6,234 nt of DNA, from assembly GCA_009786275.1 (NCBI GenBank), contig WQTL01000366.1:1-6234 (forward strand), written 5' to 3'. Both the position numbers and the translations under genes were made by a program. Positions 1 to 5,485 of this stretch are shown in pieces. The stretch comes from Bacillota bacterium (lineage in GTDB: Bacteria; Bacillota; Clostridia; Oscillospirales; Acutalibacteraceae). Within the stretch, counting starts at the first letter, position 1, and each line of letters starts with the position of its first letter. The notes under the pieces were generated by a model. The model was given only the letters and a program-made list of their open reading frames with translations. It did no database searches and was not told where the DNA came from.

Positions 1-780
1 TTCCCGGACGCCATCGCCGCCAAGGCCATGCCGAAGCTGGCGGCCTGCGGCGGCGTGCGCGCGCCCGCCTTCGACGGCACGGCCGCCGGGCTGACCGCCG
101 CGATGGACCGCGCGGGCATCGGCCGCTGCGTGGTGGCCAACATCGCCACGAACCCACGGCAGCAGCGCCCGGTGAACGACTTCGCCATATCGCTGCTGGG
201 GAATGGACGGTTCATCCCCTTCGGCTCGGTGCACCCGGATAGCCCGGATGCTTTGGACGAGCTGCTGCGGCTGAAAAATGCCGGTATCAAAGGGATCAAG
301 CTGCACCCGGACTACCAGGCGTTTTTCGCGGACGAGCCGCGGGTCTTCCCCATCTACCGGGAGGCGGCGCGGCTGGGGCTGATTACGCTGTTCCACGCGG
401 GGGTGGATATCGGCCTGTGCGACCCCGTGCGCTGCACGCCCGCGAGGCTGCGCGCCGCCCTGCCGCAGTTCGAAGGCGCGCCTGTGGTGGCCGCGCACTT
501 CGGCGGGTACCTGCTCTGGCGGGAGGTCCTCGAGCAGCTGTGCAGGCGGGACGTCTGGTTCGATACGTCCTACTGCGCGGGTAAGATGCCGCCGCCCTGG
601 GCCAGGGAGATCGTGGAGGCGCATGGGGCGGAGCGGATTCTCTTCGGTACGGACCTGCCCTGGGTAAACCCCCTGGACGAGATCGAATTCGCGCGCACGC
701 TGAGCGGGGACGAAGAAATAGCCGGGGGCATCCTCGGCGGCAACGCGGCGAAATTACTGCAATGGGAGGGTTCGCAATGA
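1..780 (+). CDS. Amidohydrolase family metal-dependent hydrolase, 5' end cut by the window
   Basis: This is the C-terminal part of a TIM-barrel metal-dependent hydrolase of the amidohydrolase_2 / TatD-like group. The reading frame is open from base 1, and the first residues FPDAIAAKAM resemble the segment just after the N-terminal HxH metal motif of this family. The true start therefore lies upstream, and the ATG at 28 is probably internal. Visible family motifs are IKGIKLHPD (His codon 304-306), FHAGVD (His 394-396), AAHFGG (His 496-498) and a late LFGTDLPW (Asp 652-654, the usual final metal ligand or catalytic acid). These suggest a competent active site, provided the missing HxH is present upstream. 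The substrate cannot be read from the sequence; relatives act on cyclic amides, lactones or carboxylates. The stop codon overlaps the next start (ATGA), so the gene is probably the first visible member of a three-gene operon. No signal peptide is visible, but the N-terminus is absent. Confidence 0.9.
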   Translation, partial: FPDAIAAKAMPKLAACGGVRAPAFDGTAAGLTAAMDRAGIGRCVVANIATNPRQQRPVNDFAISLLGNGRFIPFGSVHPDSPDALDELLRLKNAGIKGIKLHPDYQAFFADEPRVFPIYREAARLGLITLFHAGVDIGLCDPVRCTPARLRAALPQFEGAPVVAAHFGGYLLWREVLEQLCRRDVWFDTSYCAGKMPPPWAREIVEAHGAERILFGTDLPWVNPLDEIEFARTLSGDEEIAGGILGGNAAKLLQWEGSQ

Positions 781-1466
781 GCATGTTCACCGGCATCCCC
801 GCCGAGGGGCTGTTCCTGCTGTCGCGGAACAAATTCGAGGACTCCAAGGAGTTCTACGAGGCACACAAGGCGCGGCTGAAGGCCCTGGTCTTTACGCCGC
901 TGCAAAATATCGCGGAGGACCTGGCGGCGGATTTCGCCAGGCTCGACCCGAGGATGAACCTCCTGCCCGGGCGCATGATTTCACGCGCGCGGCGGGATAC
1001 GAGATTCACCAAGGAGAAGCACCTCTACCGCGACAACATCTGGATCACGTTCACGCGGCCCAAGGAGGAGCCCATGCTCTGGCCCTGCATGTGGTTCGAG
1101 GTCAAGCCGGAGCAGGGCGAGTGGAACGCGGGCGTGTGCATTTACGAGGCGCAGCCAGCTTATATGCAGTTTGTGCGGGCGCGCATACAGGACGACGCCG
1201 AGGGCTTTCTTTCCGCCGCCGGTGAGGCCATTGCCGCGGGCGCCGTGATGCAGCCCGAGGCCTTCAAGCGCGAGAAATACCCCGACGCGCCGGAAAATTT
1301 AAAACCCTACCTCAACGCGAAGGGGTTTATCTTTATGCATACGTCAAAAGACCTGGACCTGCTGGCAAAGCCCGCGCTGATTGACGAGCTGCGCAGGCTG
1401 TACGGGGCCTACGGGGCGATGTATCGATGGCTGCTGAAGGCGGCGGAGGGGTACTATGAAAAATGA
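777..1466 (+). CDS. DUF2461 family protein
   Basis: This 229-aa protein matches the DUF2461 (TIGR02453) family. The N-terminus MSMFTGIPAEGLFLL is followed by the family-like FYEAHKARLKALVFTPLQNIAEDL, then RRDTRFTKEKHLYRDNIWITF, which corresponds to the conserved RDxRFsKdKxPYK-type stretch, and WFEVKPEQGEWNAGVCIYEAQP. The length is normal for the family. The biochemical function is not established, and I infer a soluble cytoplasmic protein because no signal or membrane segment is visible. I chose ATG 777 because GGGAGG at 764-769 sits 7 nt upstream and the ATG overlaps the preceding stop as ATGA. An in-frame ATG at 762 lies before the RBS and would give five extra residues; ATG 783 is a weaker alternative. 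Its end overlaps the next gene by 11 nt, which indicates translational coupling. Confidence 0.9.
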   Translation: MSMFTGIPAEGLFLLSRNKFEDSKEFYEAHKARLKALVFTPLQNIAEDLAADFARLDPRMNLLPGRMISRARRDTRFTKEKHLYRDNIWITFTRPKEEPMLWPCMWFEVKPEQGEWNAGVCIYEAQPAYMQFVRARIQDDAEGFLSAAGEAIAAGAVMQPEAFKREKYPDAPENLKPYLNAKGFIFMHTSKDLDLLAKPALIDELRRLYGAYGAMYRWLLKAAEGYYEK

Positions 1467-2025
1467 TATGCGGGAATTGACCTTCCTTTCCCGCGCCGAT
1501 TTCCGCGCATGGCTGGCCGAAAACGCCGAAACCGGCGAGGGCGCGTGGCTCGTGTTCGGCAAAACAAAAGCGCTCCCCACGCTGAAGGCCGGCGAGGCCT
1601 TGGAGGAGGCGCTGTGCTTTGGCTGGATCGACGGGCAGATGAAGAGCGTGGACGAGACGAAGTATGTCAAGTATTTCGCGAAGCGCCGTGCGAAAAGCGT
1701 GTGGTCCGTCAAGAACAAAAAGCTCGCCGAGGCACTGCGCGAAAAAGGCATGATGACAGAGCTGGGCGAGCAAGCGATAGAAACTGCGAAAAGCAACGGC
1801 ATGTGGGATGAGCGCACAGAGGAAGGCGAACAGGAGATGGTCGCGGCCTTTGCCGAAAAGCTGCGCGCTCACCCGCGGGCCCGCGAAAACTTCATGAAAA
1901 TGCCGCCCTCGGCAAAGCTGGCCACGGCGAGATGGTATCACTCGCCGAAGAGTGAAGAGCTCAGGCAAAGGGAATTCCCAAAGATCGTCGAGGCCCTCGA
2001 AAACGGCTGGAAGCCAGGGATGTAA
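1456..2025 (+). CDS. YdeI/OmpD-associated family protein
   Basis: This 189-aa protein has the hallmarks of the YdeI/OmpD-associated (bacteriocin-protection-like) family. They are GEGAWLVFGKTK (about residues 27-38), the signature EALCFGWIDGQMKSVD (51-66), YFAKRRAKSVWSVKNKKLAEAL (73-94), GMMTELGEQAIETAKSNGMWD (98-118), and a C-terminal helical PSAKLATARWYHSPKSEELRQREFPKIVEALENG block (151-184). That is the full domain order at normal length. Family members have been linked to peptide or bacteriocin resistance in some enterobacteria, but the molecular activity is unclear and that role should not be transferred here with confidence. The start ATG 1456 has GGAGGGG at 1445-1451 just upstream and lies inside the end of the DUF2461 gene. 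It is the last gene of the + strand run, and its stop lies 3 nt before an inverted repeat. Confidence 0.88.
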   Translation: MKNDMRELTFLSRADFRAWLAENAETGEGAWLVFGKTKALPTLKAGEALEEALCFGWIDGQMKSVDETKYVKYFAKRRAKSVWSVKNKKLAEALREKGMMTELGEQAIETAKSNGMWDERTEEGEQEMVAAFAEKLRAHPRARENFMKMPPSAKLATARWYHSPKSEELRQREFPKIVEALENGWKPGM

Positions 2026-2028
2026 AAA

Positions 2029-2106
2029 TGTAGAGACGCACGGCAGTGCGTCTCCCCCATGCAAAGCATATCGACAATAGGAGACGCACTGCCGTGCGTC
2101 TCTACA
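2029..2106. repeat. REP-like inverted pair (BIME-like element)
   Basis: Two 27-bp arms, 2029-2055 and 2080-2106, are perfect reverse complements separated by 24 bp. Each arm is itself a palindrome: GAGACGCAC (2033-2041), a GGCA loop, and GTGCGTCTC (2046-2054), mirrored in the right arm. Each arm begins with GTAG at the hairpin foot (2030-2033, and on the other strand 2105-2102), which is the tetranucleotide described for REP sequences recognised by RAYT-type transposases. The spacer contains a small ATGC-AAA-GCAT inverted repeat (2059-2069). The structure therefore fits a REP/inverted-REP pair. Membership of a genome-wide family is inference, since only this one pair is in the window and no transposase gene is nearby. 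Confidence 0.8.
2029..2106 (-). terminator. Likely terminator function of the inverted repeat between convergent genes
   Basis: The 27-bp arms can fold into one long hairpin, or each arm into a 9-bp hairpin with a 4-nt loop. On the - strand the hairpin is followed by CATTTTTACA, a five-T run typical of intrinsic termination. On the + strand the downstream sequence CATTTAG is a poorer tract. The element fills the gap between the stops at 2025 (+) and 2110 (-), so it probably ends transcripts of the xylose-isomerase-like gene and may also protect the 3' end of the + operon. This role is inferred from structure and position. Confidence 0.5.
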
Positions 2107-2109
2107 CAT

Positions 2110-3327
2110 TTAGACCCCCCTGTACATCAGCCCCTGCACCACGTGCTCCATGTAGTCCTCGCGGCCGGTGCGGGCCAGCAGGGTGCCCCGCTGCAGCGCG
2201 TGGGATTCCAGGGCCTGCAGGTCGGCGCGGTTTTCCAGCACGGAGCGGCCCATGCCCTGGTAGAACCCGCTGTAGCGCTCGCGCCGCAGTTGCTCCACGC
2301 GGCCGTCGAGCAGCACGCGCTGGGCCATCATCAGGCCGTAAGCGTAGGCGTCCATGTGGAGGATGCAGTGGATCACGTAGTCCTCCGGCGTGGCGCAGAC
2401 CCGGTGCGGCACGTCCAGGATGATCCCGCCGGTGCGCAGCCCGCCGAAGCGCAGCAGCTCCAGCAGGGTGGGCACCGCCCGCACGAACAGGGCCTCGTAG
2501 GCCGCGGGCAGGGTGGGGGAGACCTCCAGCGCCCCCAGGCGGTCCACCTGGAGCAGCGCGCGCAGCTCGGAGCAGGGGGCGCCGTCGGGCAGGTCCACGC
2601 GGTAGGCGTTCTCCAGGCCGCCCTGGCGCAGGAAGGCGAGGGCCTGCGAGGCCGTGGGCCAGTAGGGCTCCCGGGAGGGCTTCGTGCCCGGGCGCACGCA
2701 CAGCGCCCCGCCGTAGCCCAGCTCCGCCGCGTAGTTGCCCAGCATGGCCAGCATGCGCAGGAGGTTGTCCATCTCCAGGGCGTCGTTCACGCTGGGGTAG
2801 AAGCCGTCGCGGCACTCCTGCTCGCCCGTATAACAAAATTGCAGCGCCCCGAGCCGCCAAGCCAGCTCGAGGGCTTTTTTCGTCTGCGCCGCGGCGTAGG
2901 CGTAGATGTCCGCGGAATACGAGGTCGCCGCGCCGTAGCAGTAGCGCGGGTGGCCGCTCAGGTCGGCGGAGACCTGCAAAGCCCGCGCGCCGTAGGCCTC
3001 CTGCAGGCAGACGAGGGCCTCTGCGGCCTCGTCCATGCGGGCGTTGCTCTCGCGCAGGGTGGGGGCCTCCGGGGCCAGGGCGCGGTCGCGCAGCGTATAG
3101 AGCTGCAGACCCAGCTTGTGCATCAGCTCCATGGAGGCCATCAGGTAGTCCTGGCCCTCGTGGCCGAAGCGGGCCGCCGCGCCGACGGGCAGCGCGAAGC
3201 GCAGCTGCTCGCGCATGGGCTTGCCCGCCACCACGCGCTCCGGGTCGTAGAATCGGAAGGAAAACGGGTGGCTGGCGTAGCTCCCCTCGAACTGCACGGC
3301 GGGGATCCCGGAAAAATACTCTTTCAC
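2110..3327 (-). CDS. Xylose isomerase-like protein lacking the canonical active site (probable pseudoenzyme)
   Basis: This 405-aa protein aligns along its length, from memory, with class II xylose isomerases (XylA). Shared stretches include EYFSGIPAVQFEG (3-15), RFYDPERVVAGKPMREQLRFA (25-45), LAPEAPTLRESN (84-95), HPRYCYGAATSYSADIYAYAAAQTKKALEL (126-155) and a C-terminal MDAYAYGL...RYSGFYQGMG region. The roughly 25-residue DPFG...RPW loop is missing after residue 54. Active-site positions are replaced: catalytic His and Asp of FHDRD become Arg80 and Ala83. Metal-ligand Glu of IEPKP becomes Arg212, with its Lys changed to Gly214. Glu and His of IEANH become Pro247 and Ala250, and the GWDTD ligands are absent. 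Asp305 (NFD position) remains, and Glu268 replaces one Asp. Xylose isomerisation is therefore unlikely; a binding, structural or different role is inferred. I chose GTG 3327 because GGGGAG (3342-3337) is 9 nt upstream and the N-terminus then matches XylA. ATG 3336 abuts that RBS, and TTG 3369 lacks a well-spaced one. No xylulokinase or sugar transporter is adjacent. Confidence 0.85.
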   Translation of the reverse strand: MKEYFSGIPAVQFEGSYASHPFSFRFYDPERVVAGKPMREQLRFALPVGAAARFGHEGQDYLMASMELMHKLGLQLYTLRDRALAPEAPTLRESNARMDEAAEALVCLQEAYGARALQVSADLSGHPRYCYGAATSYSADIYAYAAAQTKKALELAWRLGALQFCYTGEQECRDGFYPSVNDALEMDNLLRMLAMLGNYAAELGYGGALCVRPGTKPSREPYWPTASQALAFLRQGGLENAYRVDLPDGAPCSELRALLQVDRLGALEVSPTLPAAYEALFVRAVPTLLELLRFGGLRTGGIILDVPHRVCATPEDYVIHCILHMDAYAYGLMMAQRVLLDGRVEQLRRERYSGFYQGMGRSVLENRADLQALESHALQRGTLLARTGREDYMEHVVQGLMYRGV

Positions 3328-3336
3328 TTTTGACAT

Positions 3337-3342
3337 CTCCCC
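3337..3342 (-). promoter_or_regulatory. Ribosome binding site that decides the GTG start of the xylose isomerase-like gene
   Basis: GGGGAG on the - strand directly touches an in-frame ATG (3336), which leaves no spacing for initiation there. It lies 9 nt from the GTG at 3327, a normal distance. The GTG start also gives an N-terminus of the same length as known xylose isomerases. Confidence 0.65.
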
Positions 3343-3384
3343 AATTAAAGCCTGAAATGCGCCCCTCAAATCCTTAAGCGGATT

Positions 3385-3393
3385 AGTATATCA
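3385..3393 (-). promoter_or_regulatory. Candidate extended -10 promoter for the xylose isomerase-like gene
   Basis: The - strand reads TGATATACT, an extended -10 (TGn) followed by TATACT, five of six matches to TATAAT. No good -35 hexamer is present; the upstream region is T/A-rich. Transcription would begin near 3378 and leave a leader of about 50 nt before the GTG start. It sits in an AT-rich gap between GC-rich genes, which supports the call. Confidence 0.5.
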
Positions 3394-3450
3394 CACAAAA
3401 AAATAAAAAGGAAGCTTTTCTTGCGAATAGGGAAAAAAAGGATTGCGGGA

Positions 3451-3478
3451 TTGGCCGAAACGGGGTGAATACTAAAAT
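3451..3478 (+). promoter_or_regulatory. Candidate promoter for the polysaccharide deacetylase gene
   Basis: TTGGCC (3451-3456, four of six to TTGACA) and TAAAAT (3473-3478, five of six to TATAAT) are separated by 16 bp. Transcription would begin near 3485, so the leader would contain the whole double-hairpin repeat before the start codon. The match is moderate, and other promoters upstream cannot be excluded. Confidence 0.4.
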
Positions 3479-3480
3479 CA

Positions 3481-3527
3481 CCGCCTCAGTCGCCTGCGGC
3501 GACAGCTCCCCCAAGGGGGAGCCTTTT
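3481..3527 (+). repeat. Double-hairpin intergenic repeat before the deacetylase gene
   Basis: Two hairpins lie in tandem: GTCGCC-TGC-GGCGAC (3489-3503) and GCTCCCCC-AA-GGGGGAGC (3505-3522), the second followed by CTTTTA. The arrangement CTCAGTCGCC...GACAGCTCCCCC...GGGGGAGCC resembles a dispersed intergenic repeat I recall from many gut Clostridia, but copy number cannot be checked here. The second hairpin with its four-T run could also act as a weak intrinsic terminator or attenuator. The element ends one base before the AAGGAG ribosome binding site (3528-3533). Confidence 0.6.
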
Positions 3528-3541
3528 AAGGAGTGATTCGT

Positions 3542-4360
3542 ATGAAACGCACAATGAGCCTGCTCACCGCGGTGATTATGGTCGGCTTCGGCAGCTTTTT
3601 CAACAGCCTGCGGCAGGGTTTCCGCCCTTCCGGGGAAGGCACCACCGCCCCGCCGCCCCCCGCGACCGCCGCGCCGTATATCCGCCCCGAGGGCGTGCAC
3701 CCCGCGCCCGACGGCCGGGGCAAGCTGGTGGCGCTCACCTTTGACGACGGCCCCGGCGGCCCGGTGACGGAGCACATCCTGGATACGCTGGGGAAGGCGG
3801 GGGGCCGCGCGACCTTCTTTTGCCTGGGGGACCGCGCGGAGGAATACCAGGATATCCTCCGGCGCATAGCGGCCCAGGGCTGCGAGGTCGCCAGCCATTC
3901 CCATGCCCACGAGCGCCTGACCCGCCTGGGCGACAGCGCCCTGTGCAGGGATTTATCGCGGGCCGCCGCGGCCTTGGAGGAGTTCTCCGGCGCGGCGCCC
4001 AAGCTGCTGCGCCCGCCCTTCGGCGCGGTGAACGAGCGCATGCTCGGCAATGTGGATATGCCCGTCGTCCTGTGGAGCATCGACTCCGAGGACTGGCGCT
4101 ACTGCGAGCTGCTGTGCAAGAACCGCTCCGAGGAGCGGCGCTGCGAGGATCTGCTCAAAGTCGTCAACAGCGTGCTGGAATACGTGCAGGACGGCGACAT
4201 CGTTCTGATGCACGACCTGTACGCCTTCACGCAGGACGTGGCCGACACGGTCATCGCCGAGCTGCAGCACCAGGGCTGGAAAATGGTCACGGTCAGTGAG
4301 CTGTTCGCGGCCAAGGGGATAGAGCCCGCGCCGGGGGAGGTATACCACAGCGCGCGGTAG
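3542..4360 (+). CDS. Polysaccharide deacetylase, NodB homology domain, membrane-anchored or secreted
   Basis: This 272-aa protein is a carbohydrate esterase 4 (NodB) deacetylase. Such enzymes remove acetyl groups from N-acetylated sugars, typically peptidoglycan or other cell-wall glycans, outside the membrane. Residues 1-4 are basic and 5-20 hydrophobic, giving a signal peptide or anchor, followed by a Pro/Thr-rich linker (about 28-48). All main motifs are visible: TFDDGP 66-71 (base Asp68, metal Asp69), HSHAH 119-123 (metal His119 and His123), RPPFG 157-161, DSEDW 181-185, and IVLMHD 220-225 (His224). The enzyme is probably active. An extra stretch of roughly 14 residues with Cys188, Cys192 and Cys201 lies between the DW motif and the last motif. 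I chose ATG 3542 because AAGGAG (3528-3533) is 8 nt upstream; GTG 3533 overlaps that RBS. The exact substrate (GlcNAc, MurNAc or another polymer) is unknown. The gene is probably transcribed alone and converges on the lipoprotein gene. Confidence 0.94.
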   Translation: MKRTMSLLTAVIMVGFGSFFNSLRQGFRPSGEGTTAPPPPATAAPYIRPEGVHPAPDGRGKLVALTFDDGPGGPVTEHILDTLGKAGGRATFFCLGDRAEEYQDILRRIAAQGCEVASHSHAHERLTRLGDSALCRDLSRAAAALEEFSGAAPKLLRPPFGAVNERMLGNVDMPVVLWSIDSEDWRYCELLCKNRSEERRCEDLLKVVNSVLEYVQDGDIVLMHDLYAFTQDVADTVIAELQHQGWKMVTVSELFAAKGIEPAPGEVYHSAR

Positions 4361-4376
4361 CGGGCAGCATAAAACA

Positions 4377-4405
4377 GGAGGCAGGCGCTTTGGGCCCCTG
4401 CCTCC
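4377..4405. terminator. Bidirectional intrinsic terminator between deacetylase and lipoprotein genes
   Basis: GGAGGCAGG (4377-4385) pairs perfectly with CCTGCCTCC (4397-4405) around an 11-nt loop. The + strand continues CTTATT, a weak T tract. The - strand continues TGTTTTATG, a better one. The hairpin lies 16 nt after the deacetylase stop and 21 nt beyond the lipoprotein stop, so it can serve both convergent genes. Confidence 0.8.
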
Positions 4406-4426
4406 CTTATTGCCTGGAAGTCCGCT

Positions 4427-5308
4427 TTATTTGCCGAAATTGAAGTATTCGGTCTCGTTGCCCAGGGGCACGAAGACGTCCATCGTGCCGCCGAGCACCT
4501 TCACCTCCACGTCCGTGTTGGCAAGGGTATAGGTCGATACCTTCGTGATGGCGCCCGTGGTTTTGTTCACGGTGGCGTCGATGTAGCAGCCGGTGTATTT
4601 GCAGGCGAACTTGGTGACGTCGATCATGCCGATGTCCGCCACGCCGTCCATGACCATGTGCGTATCGTAGACGCCCCGGTTGATCACCTTGCCGTGGATG
4701 GTGTTGGCCGTGCTCTCCGGCAGGACGGGCAGGTTTTCGTCGACGACCACGAGCTTGATCCGGTAGTTGCCGCTGCTTTCGGTGCAGCTGGCGCTCTTGA
4801 TCCATTCGGGCTTGATCTCGCCCTTGGGCGGGAAGCCGTCGTGGTCGGAGCCTTTGGCCTTCACTGAGTCGTCGGACCACTTGGTAAACAGGTTCTGGAT
4901 AATCGGGAAAACAAGCCTGACGGCGCCGTTGAGCAGGCCGCTGGAGGAGGAAATCTTATCCTTGTCGATGATGGTGCGGTCGTGCATGGTGTAGCCGGGC
5001 TTGTCGGCCTTCAGTTTCGTCACCGCCCCGTTGTAGTACGCCACGATCTCCGCCTTGGTCTTGGGCGCGCCCGTGGTGGCCTCCGCGGTGGTGGTTTCGC
5101 TCTGCGAGGGTTCCTCCGTGCTGGTTTCGGTGGTGGGTTCCCCGTCCCCCGTCACGATGACGTCAATGGTATCCGGCTCCGCGGTGCTCTCCTCCGTGGT
5201 TTCGGGGTCTGTGGGTTCGGGGGGCTTGTTGCCGTTGCAGGCCGCCAACGCGAACAGCAGCGCCGCGGCGGCGCCCAGCGCCAGGAGTCTCTTCAGGGTT
5301 TTTGCCAA
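4427..5308 (-). CDS. Uncharacterised lipoprotein with Thr/Glu-rich linker
   Basis: I do not recognise the folded domain. The 293-aa product begins MAKTLKRLLALGAAAALLFALAAC: a basic N-region, a hydrophobic core and a lipobox LAAC with the lipidated Cys at residue 24, so it should be anchored on the outer face of the cytoplasmic membrane. Residues about 28-83 form a Thr/Glu/Pro/Ser-rich spacer, typical of Gram-positive surface proteins. Residues about 84-293 form a compact domain starting KTKAEIVAYYNGAVTKLKADKPGY, which resembles hypothetical lipoproteins I recall from gut Clostridia. It contains three Cys after the lipid Cys and many beta-type segments; no catalytic motif is visible. The start is uncertain. 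GTG 5317 gives three more residues but directly adjoins the AAGGAG RBS (5324-5319), whereas TTG 5308 is spaced 10 nt from it, so I prefer TTG. A near-consensus promoter lies upstream. Confidence 0.85.
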   Translation of the reverse strand: MAKTLKRLLALGAAAALLFALAACNGNKPPEPTDPETTEESTAEPDTIDVIVTGDGEPTTETSTEEPSQSETTTAEATTGAPKTKAEIVAYYNGAVTKLKADKPGYTMHDRTIIDKDKISSSSGLLNGAVRLVFPIIQNLFTKWSDDSVKAKGSDHDGFPPKGEIKPEWIKSASCTESSGNYRIKLVVVDENLPVLPESTANTIHGKVINRGVYDTHMVMDGVADIGMIDVTKFACKYTGCYIDATVNKTTGAITKVSTYTLANTDVEVKVLGGTMDVFVPLGNETEYFNFGK

Positions 5309-5318
5309 TACGAACACT

Positions 5319-5324
5319 CTCCTT
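5319..5324 (-). promoter_or_regulatory. Ribosome binding site that favours a TTG start for the lipoprotein gene
   Basis: AAGGAG on the - strand is followed after one base by GTG 5317 and after ten bases by TTG 5308. The second distance is more usual. Both starts leave the signal peptide and lipobox intact, so the product changes by only three residues. Confidence 0.55.
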
Positions 5325-5350
5325 CTATGTTGCTTTGGTTTCCATGCATC

Positions 5351-5379
5351 ATTATAAACAAAAAATGGCCGCGCGTCAA
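5351..5379 (-). promoter_or_regulatory. Near-consensus sigma-A promoter of the lipoprotein gene
   Basis: On the - strand TTGACG (5379-5374, five of six to TTGACA) and TATAAT (5356-5351, a perfect -10) are separated by exactly 17 bp. Transcription should begin near 5344, giving a leader of about 35 nt. This is the best promoter in the window and predicts strong housekeeping expression unless repressed. Confidence 0.85.
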
Positions 5380-5406
5380 GATGAAATCATGGAAAATTTT
5401 CAAACG

Positions 5407-5422
5407 GCCGCCCGCGGGCGGC
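5407..5422. promoter_or_regulatory. 16-bp perfect GC palindrome in the divergent promoter region
   Basis: GCCGCCCG (5407-5414) is followed directly by its reverse complement CGGGCGGC (5415-5422). It lies between the -35 of the lipoprotein promoter and the -10 candidate of the FN3 gene, in an otherwise AT-rich gap. A second small palindrome, GAAAATTTTC, lies at 5392-5401. A DNA-binding site serving both genes is possible; chance or a short hairpin is the alternative. Confidence 0.4.
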
Positions 5423-5449
5423 GATGGAACCGGACTTGTTTTTACGACA

Positions 5450-5455
5450 TATAAT
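5450..5455 (+). promoter_or_regulatory. Candidate -10 element for the FN3 gene
   Basis: A perfect TATAAT lies 31 nt before the GTG start, in an AT-rich segment. No convincing -35 hexamer is found at 16-18 bp upstream, so the promoter would be weak or depend on an activator. Transcription would begin near 5462. Confidence 0.4.
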
Positions 5456-5485
5456 AAATCAGACTGCATATAAGGAGAAACCCCC

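Noticed and set aside
28..30. ATG at 28 as the real start of the amidohydrolase
   Set aside because: The frame is open to base 1 and the upstream residues look like family sequence following the HxH motif. No RBS precedes this ATG.
2029..2106. CRISPR-like repeat-spacer unit
   Set aside because: Only two copies exist, in inverted orientation, with one 24-bp spacer and no cas gene; a REP-type pair fits better.
1333..2109. Minus-strand frames (258 and 157 codons) opposite the DUF2461/YdeI genes
   Set aside because: They overlap two genes with clear family signatures and cross the inverted repeat; no domain or RBS supports them.
2110..3327. Functional xylose isomerase (xylA) annotation
   Set aside because: The fold is recognisable, but the catalytic dyad and most metal ligands are substituted or missing, so the gene symbol and activity should not be assigned.
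2059..3333. Long + strand reading frame (424 codons) opposite the xylose isomerase-like gene
   Set aside because: It mirrors the coding strand of a clearly homologous protein, its product is low-complexity Ala/Gly/His/Gln/Val-rich with no family features, and it has no fitting RBS. It results from high GC content.
3383..4080. Minus-strand frames (175 and 184 codons) over the deacetylase region
   Set aside because: All NodB motifs lie on the + strand in one uninterrupted frame; the antisense products have no recognisable features.
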